From an uncultured Lachnospiraceae bacterium (GTDB taxonomy: Bacteria > Bacillota > Clostridia > Lachnospirales > Lachnospiraceae), in contig CAMEOT010000005.1 in the NCBI GenBank assembly GCA_945929965.1, forward strand, positions 1-64,000: a DNA stretch of 64,000 nucleotides, given 5' to 3'. The notes below the pieces were generated by a model, which worked only from the letters and a program-made list of their open reading frames with translations, did no database searches and was not told the origin of the DNA. The position numbers and the translations under genes are program-made. Every line of letters begins with the position of its first letter. Positions within the stretch are counted from its first letter, which is position 1. This document shows, in pieces, positions 17,752 to 26,906 of this stretch.

Positions 17752-18837
17752 TCAGATCTGTTCATTCTGTCTGTGGATCAGGGGATCTTCATAGGCATCC
17801 ATGAAATCCGGTCCCAGACGCACCGCTTCCTCTGCGAAGGGCAGCCCCTTCACTTCCGTCAGCACTCCCACTACTTTTTTGAACTTCAGTCCCGGGAAGA
17901 AATTCAACATTTCCATAGGCACGGTAGCATCGAACTGCGGATACTCCGGGAACAATTTCCGGTAATCCAGTTCATCTCTGGGATGAGGCTTAATAAAAAT
18001 ACTTCCCTCTTTTTCGTACATTTTGATAACGTCCCGGAATATCTTCTCTCTGACATCCAAAGTACACAGAGGATCCGTGAGGATCAGTATTTTATCCCCT
18101 ACCTTGTTGCTAGCGGCAATCTGGTGCTCCAGTTCTTCCTTATTTTTCACAAACGCCTGAAGGATCAGCTGCTTGTCCGCCTCCGTCAGGCGGTCCACCA
18201 GCTCTTTCCTCGGCTGTTCAATGTATCTGGGACAGGGATAATGAATTGCCGAGATATCATTTACCTCCATATCCATACAGTATTTTCCGTACCCGTTCTG
18301 CACAAAGATCAGATTCAGATACATGGACAAAAAGGCTTTCAGCTTAAAATGGCCTCTGTTGTCATATCTCGCCGCATCGAAATTCTTCAGACAGTTCAGA
18401 CCGTCCTCCACTGCATGGTAGCGGATATGATTCTGATTCAGATAATACCCGATGGGGTCGGAATCGCAATAGACATAGATGTCCTTGTATTCCTTCAGGT
18501 TCACCGGCACGTAAGGAGCTTCCAGTCTGGCATATTCCTTTGTGAACCGGATCCGGTTCTTCAGATTTCCCAGAAAGCTGCCTGTGTCCTCACGGTATTT
18601 TGCAAGCTCCGGGAAAAAGTCCTCCCGCTTCTCATCAAATTCCAGTACCTCTTCAAACAATCCGGTGCTCTCCACGCGGGATTTCAGGTTCTCGAAGTTG
18701 TTGGACATTTTGGACAGCACCAAAGTAGCAGCCCCTGCTTCCTTCGCAGGATCTGCCTCAGCACGCAATTTCAGTTCTTTCAAAAAGGTCACATATACAT
18801 GATAGTAGGTGTGACATATATAAATTCTGTCTTTCAT
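17752..18837 (-). CDS. GT52-like (sialyltransferase-type) glycosyltransferase, tentative
   Basis: The 361-residue soluble protein starts with IYICHTYYHVYVTFLKEL and has an acidic-aromatic middle (YVYCDSDPIGYYLN, VEDGLN). Near the end it has IFIKPHPRDELDYRKLF. The N-terminal 'hTxxH' start and the KPHPRD motif are characteristic of GT52 and polysialyltransferase-type enzymes that use CMP-nonulosonic acids. With pseF, pseI and pseG three to five genes downstream, it is a natural candidate for the pseudaminic-acid transferase. This is inferred from motif and context; catalytic residues cannot be assigned with confidence. A 422-residue open frame on the other strand of this gene is a shadow. Confidence 0.6.
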   Translation of the reverse strand: MKDRIYICHTYYHVYVTFLKELKLRAEADPAKEAGAATLVLSKMSNNFENLKSRVESTGLFEEVLEFDEKREDFFPELAKYREDTGSFLGNLKNRIRFTKEYARLEAPYVPVNLKEYKDIYVYCDSDPIGYYLNQNHIRYHAVEDGLNCLKNFDAARYDNRGHFKLKAFLSMYLNLIFVQNGYGKYCMDMEVNDISAIHYPCPRYIEQPRKELVDRLTEADKQLILQAFVKNKEELEHQIAASNKVGDKILILTDPLCTLDVREKIFRDVIKMYEKEGSIFIKPHPRDELDYRKLFPEYPQFDATVPMEMLNFFPGLKFKKVVGVLTEVKGLPFAEEAVRLGPDFMDAYEDPLIHRQNEQI

Positions 18838-18866
18838 CTGTAATCTTATAATCTCTTCTATTTTTT

Positions 18867-19064
18867 ATGATGTCGGGGTCAAAAGCCCCCGACTTTGATG
18901 CCTGCGGATTGCTCCGTGCTACGCACTCCCACAATCCTACCCAATATTCGCATATCGTGGGATTATCATCCCACTTTTATGCTCATATCGGGGCGGGTCC
19001 TAAGGTCTTTCACCCACCTATGAGCAAGCTCATGTGGGCTTAGACCTTTTGACCCTGGCATCAT
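18867..19064. repeat. 198-bp structured palindromic noncoding element
   Basis: The gap of about 295 bases between two minus-strand genes is filled by one element. Its ends are a 19-base imperfect inverted repeat (18867-18885 and 19046-19064; GGGTCAAAAG against CTTTTGACCC at the core). Inside are further hairpins: GTGGGATTATCATCCCAC near 18957-18974, and a long one with GGTCT/AGACC and CCCAC/GTGGG arms around GAGCAAGCTC near 19022-19031. The left end can also fold locally (GTCGGGG with CCCCCGAC), which would compete with the terminal stem. The GAGCTTGCTC core recurs in the palindromes at 34571 and 35363. It has no coding potential. It could be a mobile palindromic repeat, a small RNA or a transcript-end structure. 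Confidence 0.6.
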
Positions 19065-19132
19065 TTTTATTGTAACTATAACACACTTTTCCGGATCCGT
19101 AAAAAATCTTATGAAATTTTAAGATTTCGGTT

Positions 19133-20890
19133 TTAGAAATGTACAATGATGTAATCTCCCTGATCCACAATATATCCATCCTCCGGATACTTGGGAAGAT
19201 CCACAGACTTCGCTTCCGCCTCCGCATACAGACTGCCGTCTAATAACGGAACGATCGTATGTCCGTGCATAGCGAAGAACTTCACCAGCTCCGCATCGTT
19301 ATCGAAAGCATACCGTCCCCATTCGATGACAGACAGCGCCGGGGTCTGTGCCACCCATACGCCCTTGGAACCGCGGTTGTATTTATCTAACAGGTCCGGA
19401 TCGATCCTGTCCGTGATCCGTTTCATCTTTGCATAAGTCTCTGTTCCATACCCCACATAGGCATCCTGAATAATGCTGTAAGGGATCTCATAATTGCCCG
19501 TGAATACCACCGGCTTGGAAGTGTCAAAATCCCGTTCCAGATCCAGGGCAATTTGGTCCACAGTCTTCACCGCTGCCTCGTATTTCTGCCTGTCAATATA
19601 GAACCATTTTGTCATATCCATGCACTGGTTCCAGGTGATCACCACAAGCACTGCCACTGCAATACCACGCACTCCCAGGCATACCTTACGGTGCATGCCC
19701 CGTCCAATGCATCCCGTAAGGCTCCAGATACCATAGGCAAATAGCAGTGCCCCATAGCCACAGAAAATGGGTAAAAACTGCGCCGAGCGGTACAACGTTG
19801 CCTTTCCTTCAATAAATAATAAGGAAAACGCTGCCAGATACGCTGCCGGCAGAAGAGCAAGTGCCCACAGGTCTCTGCCGCGGATCACTCGGATCATCGC
19901 CACCACCGTAATGACGACTGCCGCCAGGACAAAAATGCGGATCGGCAGATACGCATAGGCAAACACGCCGTATAATACAAAGGTTCGCTTCAGGATCATT
20001 GCCAGCTCACTGAAGGCTCCGGGCCGAAACATCCAGCCTAACATCTCCGTCACCGAACGCTGCACCGCTTCTCCCTGTAAATATTCCAGATGAAACGCTT
20101 TGGTAAGTACAACGATTATCAGACTTCTGAGGATCACTGCTGCCAGGGCGCACATTACTCCTCCTGCCAGTGTGCAGAAGACTCCGCACGTCCCGGTCTG
20201 CCCTTTACGCTCCGCTCCCATCCCGATTCTTTCGGTCAGTAACAACAGCATTAGTCCGGCAAGCCACTGAATCATAAAGGATTCATAACAGCCCATGGCG
20301 ATCCATAAAAATACCGTGGCCGCCACAAGCCTCATCACAGCCAGACAGTCAAACTTCTCCCGGATTCCACTGCCTTTTCGCATTTTCCGTATGCTGCCCT
20401 GCCATTCCCGCACGCAGCACAGACTGAGTCCACAGCACAGATAGCCAATGGCGATCCCGTTATGCAGAAAATACGTAAATACCTCGCTGATCAGCGGACT
20501 GGACACAAAGATTGCCGAAAAAAACGCATATCCCACCACCGGGATCTTCTCTCCAAGCACAGAATAAAACAGCACCGTCCAGACGATTGCCGCCAGTACC
20601 AGCAGGCCTACCGCGATAAAATCCGTCACAAAAGGCACAAACTCCGCCAGGAAGATCACCTTGTTCAACAGAAACAATACCCACCGCCCTACAATGGCGA
20701 TCAGCCCTTCTTCAAAATAATACAGCGACGGAGTGTCATCGATACCGATGGTAACATTTGTCACCTTATAACCGTAAGCGCATACTGCTGTAAGCAGCAG
20801 TATCCCCATAAAGCATCGATTCTCCCAAAATTTACGAAAAAATCTGCTCCAGTCTACTACTGATTTTTTATGTTCTCTGTATTTCTCCAT
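19133..20890 (-). CDS. GtrII-like membrane glycosyltransferase
   Basis: The 585-residue polytopic protein has the GtrII pattern in its first outer loop: TIGIDDTPSLYYFEEGLIAIV, then GRWVLFLLNKV. A later loop has FTYFLHNGIAIGYLCCG. About eleven hydrophobic segments are followed by a soluble C-terminal region of about 170 residues. It probably transfers a sugar from a polyprenyl-phosphate donor outside the membrane, like the gene at 9094-10650 but with low mutual similarity. The GtrB/ArnC-like gene at 24126-25079 could supply the donor. It is the last gene before the palindromic element at 18867-19064. Confidence 0.72.
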   Translation of the reverse strand: MEKYREHKKSVVDWSRFFRKFWENRCFMGILLLTAVCAYGYKVTNVTIGIDDTPSLYYFEEGLIAIVGRWVLFLLNKVIFLAEFVPFVTDFIAVGLLVLAAIVWTVLFYSVLGEKIPVVGYAFFSAIFVSSPLISEVFTYFLHNGIAIGYLCCGLSLCCVREWQGSIRKMRKGSGIREKFDCLAVMRLVAATVFLWIAMGCYESFMIQWLAGLMLLLLTERIGMGAERKGQTGTCGVFCTLAGGVMCALAAVILRSLIIVVLTKAFHLEYLQGEAVQRSVTEMLGWMFRPGAFSELAMILKRTFVLYGVFAYAYLPIRIFVLAAVVITVVAMIRVIRGRDLWALALLPAAYLAAFSLLFIEGKATLYRSAQFLPIFCGYGALLFAYGIWSLTGCIGRGMHRKVCLGVRGIAVAVLVVITWNQCMDMTKWFYIDRQKYEAAVKTVDQIALDLERDFDTSKPVVFTGNYEIPYSIIQDAYVGYGTETYAKMKRITDRIDPDLLDKYNRGSKGVWVAQTPALSVIEWGRYAFDNDAELVKFFAMHGHTIVPLLDGSLYAEAEAKSVDLPKYPEDGYIVDQGDYIIVHF

Positions 20891-20928
20891 TCCTTTTCTG
20901 CCTGCCCCTGTTCCTGATCTTATTGCCG

Positions 20929-22422
20929 CTATTCTATTGTTTTCGGCTCCAAGCGATATATCACAAAATCATAGTACATATAATGGAATTCCAGTTCCAC
21001 TTCATAATTGTAACCGTCTTCCATCGGATCCGGTTCGCCGCCTTTGAAGCAGATATACCAGAGATTCTCGTAGGAATCCAGCTGATTATACTCCATCAGT
21101 GCTTCCGTGTTGACAAATGGAAGACTGTATAATTTATATCCCACCAGATAATAATGAAGCTCGGGGTGATAGACATTCAGGAAAATCGTATGGGTATAGG
21201 GACCGATGATCGCATCATTTTCCGTAACTTCGGTCTCTATAAAATTCTCATAAGTCTCCAGACCCTGATCATACTCCAGATGAAGCTCTGAAGTATACTG
21301 CAATGCAAAGCACAGACCGGCGGTTCCTAAGGTACCCGCGATCCACCATTTTCTGCTCTTCTCCCCGGCATTCTCCACAAGCTGTGCAAATCCCACCGCA
21401 TACCACAGCATGACAAATCCCATGCCCGGGAACGCGTAACGTCCCATAAAACAGTTGTTGATCGTAGCGGAGATCACGCCTCCCACGATTCCGGTCAGCG
21501 CAAAAGCCGCTGCGCCGATCGCAGGAGCGGCATTCCCGTGTTGTCTCACCCAGTCCACCGCACCGTAGCTTAATACCAGACACATTGCGATTCCAAGCAG
21601 TACCACAATGCCGATGGGGGTCTCCACCGCCGAGAACCATTCCTTGCAGTAATCCATCACGGAATTCAGGGTAGCCAGTTCTGCGGTGGAACCGTCGTCA
21701 TAACGCATCCGCAGGATGAACTGCCTACATGTCACTGCAAGCCAGGGGGAGAACACGATCGCCACCGTAAATCCTGAGATCAAAAATCCCCTGATCAGCT
21801 CTTTTTTACGACAGATCAGGATTGTAAGCAGGAACAAACCATAGAAGAGAAAGGTCTGGATCAGCGCAAAAGTATGGCAATACACCGTGCAGATGCTCGC
21901 CAGGCAGAATACGATCCACTTTTTCCCGGTCGCTTCCCGGAAAATATCGTACGCGGAAAGTCCGGTCAGTGTCAGGAAAAACAGTGCCACCGCATACATA
22001 CGCACATTGCCTGCCTGTACACTGAAAATCGGCATCAGCAGGGAAAATGTCATAAAATATACCGAAATCTTCCGGTCAAACAGCTTTGCCACATAATATT
22101 TCCCCAGCAGCATATAGCCCAGCATGAAAAGCACAGACATCAGCTTCAATGCCCAGAAATGTGTTCCTCCGCCGCACAGATGGTAGAACAGCTTCAATAA
22201 TACATAATAAAACGGGGAATGGTCATCCGTCGCCGTGATATAGATCAGCCGCTTCCAGGGAAGAGACACCATGGATGCAGAATATGCCTCATCATACCAG
22301 AGGTTATTGGTGATACAAAAAGCTCCCCAGATCACCAGTGCCGCCACCGGCAGTCCGTGCCACAGCAATGTCTGGAAATTCGTCTGTATGAAATTGCATG
22401 CTTTCCTGTCACGTGTCTCCAT
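20929..22422 (-). CDS. GT39-like GT-C membrane glycosyltransferase
   Basis: This 497-residue protein has the classic PMT/ArnT start: a first membrane segment followed by NLWYDEAYSASMVSLPW (Asp-Glu pair near residue 42), then TDDHSPFYYVLLKLF. About eleven hydrophobic segments and a soluble C-terminal region of about 110 residues rich in tyrosine follow. These proteins transfer sugars from polyprenyl-phosphate donors to external acceptors. It sits within a group of four membrane transferases (19133-25079) together with one GtrB/ArnC-like donor synthase, which suggests a multi-step decoration pathway. Substrates are unknown. Confidence 0.78.
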   Translation of the reverse strand: METRDRKACNFIQTNFQTLLWHGLPVAALVIWGAFCITNNLWYDEAYSASMVSLPWKRLIYITATDDHSPFYYVLLKLFYHLCGGGTHFWALKLMSVLFMLGYMLLGKYYVAKLFDRKISVYFMTFSLLMPIFSVQAGNVRMYAVALFFLTLTGLSAYDIFREATGKKWIVFCLASICTVYCHTFALIQTFLFYGLFLLTILICRKKELIRGFLISGFTVAIVFSPWLAVTCRQFILRMRYDDGSTAELATLNSVMDYCKEWFSAVETPIGIVVLLGIAMCLVLSYGAVDWVRQHGNAAPAIGAAAFALTGIVGGVISATINNCFMGRYAFPGMGFVMLWYAVGFAQLVENAGEKSRKWWIAGTLGTAGLCFALQYTSELHLEYDQGLETYENFIETEVTENDAIIGPYTHTIFLNVYHPELHYYLVGYKLYSLPFVNTEALMEYNQLDSYENLWYICFKGGEPDPMEDGYNYEVELEFHYMYYDFVIYRLEPKTIE

Positions 22423-22497
22423 GGGATCTTAATGCCTTTCTTCTCTACTTTGATACCTACTTATGTTCCATGCTATGCACTCTCACCATCAGTGTCA

Positions 22498-24129
22498 TTA
22501 GTACCTGCAATACAGCACCATATCCGCATCTCTGCCAATCTCTTCATAACCTATGGCACTACACAGCTCATCGATCTCGCCGCCGCTTACAGTGGCAATG
22601 TATTTACTCTGCAGTTCTGTCAGATGCTCCAGAATATATTCTCTCTCACAACAGCTGATACCGAAGCCCTTCGGCGTACTGTATAACAGCTGCCACTTCA
22701 GATTCTGGTTGCCCTCCGGTGTCTCATCTCCGAAGGTCCAGATGATCACATTGTCGTAATTGGGTACATTTTCAGTCTTAAGCGTCAGATTTTGGGTGAA
22801 AATCTGTTGCCAGTAGTCCACCTGCTCCTGCCTGTCCTGCGTCACATAGGGGACCTGATAATCATAAGGTTCCACCGCCTTATAACTGTACAGATACAGG
22901 AAGGCCGCTCCCAAAAGCACCGCTTTTTTATAATATCTGGTCTGCAGCATACTTACGATAAAAATTCCCGCTGCAATAAATGTCAGGAAGTGCTTACTGC
23001 CTTCCACCATTTTATACATCAACAGATGGGCAAACAGCATGGCAATCAGGCTTAAGGCAAAATGTACTTCGATGATCACCTGATTTTTCAGGGCTTTCTT
23101 CTCATCTGCCGGCTCCATTACGCCCCGTTCCGCCCATTGTGTGCGGCGCAGTGTTCGGATATCCAGAATACTCTGTACCAGCAGAATCGCCAAAAGTAAC
23201 AGATACCCGTCAAAAAAGGCTCCGGAAGCCAGTCCGGTCTTCACACCGGCGATGCAGTGTCTATAAAACTCCAGCCCCTTCCAGTGCAGGGTTCCGAAGA
23301 AATTCTTAAATCCGGCACCAATTCCCTCAGTGAAAAAAGTCGTGATCCAGTCTGTGTAAAACAGCGGGGTAAAATATTCCGCTCCCAGGTAATGCTTGAT
23401 CAGCACATACGTAATTCCCGTCACTGCCACGACAACAAATGACCCGACCCAGCCGATGCATTTGTTCTTACGGATCCAGAAAAAGCATGCCAGCATCAGG
23501 AATAACAGCATATACGGACGCATCAGCGTCAGTAATACAGAAACGACAAACATGGCGATCAGCTTACCTTTTGTCTCCCGCTTCAGATACGACATGGCCA
23601 GTCCGTAGAACAAGATCAGCATGCAAAAGCAGATCACCTCCGGCATGCCGGACAGCATATATCGCGTAAACAATGTGTAAAGACTAAACAGAATGGTCAG
23701 GATCCCCAGCTGCTTCCAGGTGGGCTTCACCAGCCATACAAATACAAACATCGTGATGGTCAGCAGAACAATATTGCAGATCACCGGAGACATCAGATTC
23801 CATCCAAACAGCAGTCCCCACAGAATCCAGGGGAATACCAGTACCGGGCTCCATGCCGCAAAAGAAAGCTGTAATGCATGGCTTTCATTGAATCCGAAAA
23901 AACCTCTCGGAAATCCGTAATTTACAATACCTTCCACCTGCTTAAAATAAAACAGTTCGTCGTTCCATTCCGATGCCGGCAGATATACCTGCCCGATGCT
24001 CCTGCCCTCCGCTGCCGTCCGTACCAGACAGCACACCACGGGAAGCAGCGCCATCAGCACTGCTTTCAGCAGGGTCATATATCTTTTATCCTGTTTCCAC
24101 CAGTCTGTAAATTGCGTCTTTTTCATCAT
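22498..24129 (-). CDS. Polytopic membrane protein, GT-C like
   Basis: The 543-residue protein has about ten hydrophobic segments. After the first, LPASEWNDELFYFKQVEGI carries an Asp-Glu pair in the GT-C position, and NESHALQLSFAAWSPVL begins the next segment. The C-terminal about 120 residues are soluble. The start (ATGATG) overlaps the stop of the GtrB/ArnC-like gene upstream, so the two are translationally coupled. I infer that this protein uses the lipid-linked sugar made by that gene. I cannot name a specific family. Confidence 0.65.
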   Translation of the reverse strand: MMKKTQFTDWWKQDKRYMTLLKAVLMALLPVVCCLVRTAAEGRSIGQVYLPASEWNDELFYFKQVEGIVNYGFPRGFFGFNESHALQLSFAAWSPVLVFPWILWGLLFGWNLMSPVICNIVLLTITMFVFVWLVKPTWKQLGILTILFSLYTLFTRYMLSGMPEVICFCMLILFYGLAMSYLKRETKGKLIAMFVVSVLLTLMRPYMLLFLMLACFFWIRKNKCIGWVGSFVVVAVTGITYVLIKHYLGAEYFTPLFYTDWITTFFTEGIGAGFKNFFGTLHWKGLEFYRHCIAGVKTGLASGAFFDGYLLLLAILLVQSILDIRTLRRTQWAERGVMEPADEKKALKNQVIIEVHFALSLIAMLFAHLLMYKMVEGSKHFLTFIAAGIFIVSMLQTRYYKKAVLLGAAFLYLYSYKAVEPYDYQVPYVTQDRQEQVDYWQQIFTQNLTLKTENVPNYDNVIIWTFGDETPEGNQNLKWQLLYSTPKGFGISCCEREYILEHLTELQSKYIATVSGGEIDELCSAIGYEEIGRDADMVLYCRY

Positions 24130-25079
24130 TTATTATCCTCGTCCTCCAGATGGATCTTCTCCCGGATCACATACTGAGGGGAATTATTCATACTGATATA
24201 GATACGTCCCACATATTCCCCGATCAGTCCCAGCATGATCATGATCATACCGCCGAAAAATACCAGCGCCGCCATCAGCGCACTGAATCCCATGGGTACA
24301 TTGGGATTCACCAGTCTCTTGATGATCGTGTAGATCCCATAGAGGAAACCAAGTCCTGCGCAGCCCACACCGAGAGATGTGGCGATCCGCAACGGTTTCA
24401 CAGAAAATGCCGTAAATCCGTTGAACCACAGTCCAAGCAGCTTCTTCAGCGTATAGCCGGAATTCCCCTCTTCCCGCTCTCTGTGGCATACCGGCACATT
24501 GGTAATGTTCTTGGTCGCGCGAAGTACCAGACCGATGACATAAGGGTAGGAATTCTCATAGCGGATCATATCCTCCACCACGAACCGTTTCACCGCAAAA
24601 TAGCTGGAAATGTACAGGTCTGCCGGTTTATTTAACATCATGCGGGTCATGAGCTCATTCACTTTGCTTCCCAGGTTCCGGAATGCGGAATGCTGCTTAT
24701 GCTCATAGCTGGCATACACAGCGTCATATCCTTCCTCCAATTTGTCCAGAAGCTTATCCACTTCATCTGCCGGAGTCTGTCCGTCATCGTCCAGGCACAC
24801 TACATAATCGCCGTCGGAATGCCGTAGTCCCGCCATCAATGCCGCATGCTGTCCGAAATTTCTCGCGAAGCCGATTCCTTTGATATTATCATATTTCTCA
24901 CACAGTCCCCGGATCGTCCCCATGGTATTGTCCGGTGACGCATCATTTACCAGGAAAATATCATAGGTATACTGCGTCAGCTTCTGCATGGTCTCCCGGA
25001 TCTCCTTAACCACATGGGGCAGTGTATGCTCCGAGCGGTAACAGGGGATCACAAAACTTACTTTTTTTATTCTGTCCAT
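24126..25079 (-). CDS. ArnC/GtrB-like polyprenyl-phosphate sugar transferase (GT2)
   Basis: The 317-residue protein has an N-terminal GT2 domain with FVIPCYRSEHTLP, LVNDASPDNT, GFARNFGQHAALMAGL and VCLDDDGQTPADEV. Two membrane segments (about residues 238-258 and 271-293) lie near its C-terminus. The RNFGQHAA and DDDGQTP motifs are typical of ArnC-type transferases that load undecaprenyl-phosphate with an amino or deoxy sugar. The coupled downstream GT-C gene would use this donor. The aminotransferase/acetyltransferase pair directly upstream (25099-26816) may make the nucleotide sugar loaded here; that link is inferred from gene order. Confidence 0.85.
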   Translation of the reverse strand: MDRIKKVSFVIPCYRSEHTLPHVVKEIRETMQKLTQYTYDIFLVNDASPDNTMGTIRGLCEKYDNIKGIGFARNFGQHAALMAGLRHSDGDYVVCLDDDGQTPADEVDKLLDKLEEGYDAVYASYEHKQHSAFRNLGSKVNELMTRMMLNKPADLYISSYFAVKRFVVEDMIRYENSYPYVIGLVLRATKNITNVPVCHREREEGNSGYTLKKLLGLWFNGFTAFSVKPLRIATSLGVGCAGLGFLYGIYTIIKRLVNPNVPMGFSALMAALVFFGGMIMIMLGLIGEYVGRIYISMNNSPQYVIREKIHLEDEDNK

Positions 25080-25098
25080 TTTTATTGCTTACTCCTTC

Positions 25099-25701
25099 TT
25101 AATCTGCCGGATTCACGGCTGCCATCCAGACAATATCCCGGTACACACCATCAATACACACATCGTCTCTTAACAATCCTTCTCTGACAAATCCTGCCTT
25201 TTCATAGCTGCGGATTGCCTGCAGGTTCTCCGACAATGCCCGCAGGTAGACTCTGTGCAGCTTTTCCTCCTCAAAACAATACCTTAACATCAGCTTCGCC
25301 GTCGCCGTACCGATTCCCCGGCCTCTGGCAGACGCTTCTCCGATGAAGATTCCGTATTCCGCCTTGTTATGCTGTCTGTCGATATCCCGGATATACACAG
25401 ATCCCAACGGCTTATCTCCGTCCAGATCACAGATGATCATCTGCACCACATCCCCGGTCTCCACGTGTGTGTGGATCCAGTTTTCATGAGACTGCCTGGT
25501 GAAAAGTGCCTGATAGATAAAATTTTTGCGCACCGCATCGCTGTTACGCCATGCCACGATCCGGTCCGTGTCCTCATAGGTCATGAGCCGCAGATAAATT
25601 CCGGCTTCCGTATCCCGGTACTTCTCAGAAATTGCTTCCGATGTCTTATTTTCCGATGTTGTATTTTCCGATGTCTTATTTACTGATGTTACTGTCTGCA
25701 A
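25099..25701 (-). CDS. GNAT acetyltransferase (RimJ/RimL type), sugar N-acetyltransferase candidate
   Basis: I place the start at TTG 25701 because AAGGAG lies eight bases before it. A GTG at 25734 lies inside the upstream gene and has no clear ribosome site. The 200-residue protein has the GNAT fold: IYLRLMTYEDTDRIVAWRN, GSVYIRDIDRQHNKAEYGIFIG, the acetyl-CoA loop RGRGIGTATAKLM and NLQAIRSYEKAGFVREG. It most resembles RimJ/RimL and PseH-like sugar acetyltransferases. Directly after an aminotransferase gene it probably acetylates the new amino group. PseH activity for the pseudaminic pathway is an alternative. The first about 25 residues are a low-complexity leader from a 15-bp tandem repeat. 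Confidence 0.75.
   Translation of the reverse strand: MQTVTSVNKTSENTTSENKTSEAISEKYRDTEAGIYLRLMTYEDTDRIVAWRNSDAVRKNFIYQALFTRQSHENWIHTHVETGDVVQMIICDLDGDKPLGSVYIRDIDRQHNKAEYGIFIGEASARGRGIGTATAKLMLRYCFEEEKLHRVYLRALSENLQAIRSYEKAGFVREGLLRDDVCIDGVYRDIVWMAAVNPAD
25637..25693. repeat. 15-bp in-frame tandem repeat
   Basis: TCCGATG recurs at 25637, 25652 and 25667, with a variant at 25682, a period of exactly 15 bases over about 3.8 copies. It encodes a repeated Thr-Ser-Glu-Asn unit in the leader of the GNAT protein. Copy-number change would lengthen the leader by five residues without shifting the frame. Confidence 0.8.
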
Positions 25702-25712
25702 TGGTTCTCTCC

Positions 25713-26816
25713 TTACTGTCTGTAGGCATTGCACAGAGCAATGACTCTCTGTATCTCCTCTTCCCGCATCTCGGGGAACAGGGGCAGTGTCACGCAGTGG
25801 CCTGCCAGGTATTCCGCGTTAGGGCAGTCTCCGGGATGATATCCCAGGTTCGCGTACGCCTTCTGTAAATGACAGGGCACCGGATAATGCATGTTACACT
25901 CCACATCATGATCTGCCATATAGCAGATAAAGTCCTCATGATCCGGAACGGTAACGACAAACAGATGGAACACTGGTGTGGTATTCTCCGAATGGTGCTG
26001 CATGGTGATCAGCGGATTCGTGATCTCCCGAATATAGCGGTGTCCGATCTCCTGACGTCTCTTCGTCCACTCCGGCAGATATTTTAAGCTGACGCTCAGC
26101 ACTGCTCCCTGCAGTCCCTCCAGTCTATAATTATATCCGATCTCATCATGATAATAACGCACATCACAGCCCTGATTTTTCAGGCGGTCGATATGCTTAT
26201 AGTATTCTTCTTTCTCACAGGTCACACTGCCGCCTTCGCCGAACGCATACAGGTTTTTCCCCGGATAAAAGCTGAAGCATGCCAGATCTCCCAAGGTTCC
26301 CACATTTCTGCCCTCAAACTGTGCACCGTGGGCCTGGGCGCAGTCTTCCACCACGAACAGTCCGTGACGGTCGGCAATCTTACGGACACCTGCGTAATCA
26401 AAGGGCTGTCCATAGAGATGGACTCCGATGATCCCCTTCGTTTTCTCCGTGATCTTCGCTTCCAGAACAGAAGGATCGATCTCCCAGGTATCCGGTGTGC
26501 AATCCGCAAATACCGGTGTTGCACCGGTGTAGCTGACGCCCCACGCTGTCGCAATGTAGGTATTGGCAGGTACGATGACCTCATCTCCCGGGCCCACACC
26601 CAGGGCTAACATTGCCAGATGAAGTGCGGAGGTTCCGTTATTCACACCGCTGGCATACTTACTTCCCACATATGCCGCGAACTCCTTGTCAAAGGTGTCC
26701 GCATATTTTCCGCCGGAAAATGCGGTTTCCCTACAAACCTTCTCGATTGCCTCTCTGTATGCATCCGCATGTGCCTCCACATCTCTCGTCAGATCGATTC
26801 TCTTAATATGTGCCAT
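25713..26816 (-). CDS. DegT/DnrJ/EryC1 sugar aminotransferase (FdtB-like)
   Basis: I choose the ATG at 26816 (367 residues), where family homology begins and AAGAAGG precedes it; the longer reading to 26894 uses a GTG and adds an unconserved charged leader. Family motifs are TAFSGGKYADTFDKEFAAY, NNGTSALHLAML, GDEVIVPANTYIAT, VVEDCAQAHGA and FYPGKNLYAFGEGG, where K187 is the pyridoxal-phosphate lysine. The pattern is close to dTDP-3-keto-6-deoxyhexose aminotransferases (FdtB/QdtB, EryC1 group). With the GNAT gene immediately downstream it would make an N-acetylated 3-amino-deoxy sugar. The keto-isomerase such a route needs (FdtA type) is not visible here. Confidence 0.82.
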   Translation of the reverse strand: MAHIKRIDLTRDVEAHADAYREAIEKVCRETAFSGGKYADTFDKEFAAYVGSKYASGVNNGTSALHLAMLALGVGPGDEVIVPANTYIATAWGVSYTGATPVFADCTPDTWEIDPSVLEAKITEKTKGIIGVHLYGQPFDYAGVRKIADRHGLFVVEDCAQAHGAQFEGRNVGTLGDLACFSFYPGKNLYAFGEGGSVTCEKEEYYKHIDRLKNQGCDVRYYHDEIGYNYRLEGLQGAVLSVSLKYLPEWTKRRQEIGHRYIREITNPLITMQHHSENTTPVFHLFVVTVPDHEDFICYMADHDVECNMHYPVPCHLQKAYANLGYHPGDCPNAEYLAGHCVTLPLFPEMREEEIQRVIALCNAYRQ

Positions 26817-26906
26817 TCTGTCGTCCTTCTTTCTTCCGTTCCCGGTCGTTTCTATCCGTGCCCCTTCAGCCTTTGTTGTTACGTTTTCCGTCACCCTGTG
26901 GCTGTC

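Noticed and set aside
17575-18843. Long plus-strand open frame opposite the GT52-like gene
   Set aside because: The minus-strand gene has family motifs and operon context; the antisense frame has low-complexity, His/Phe/Gln-rich shadow composition.
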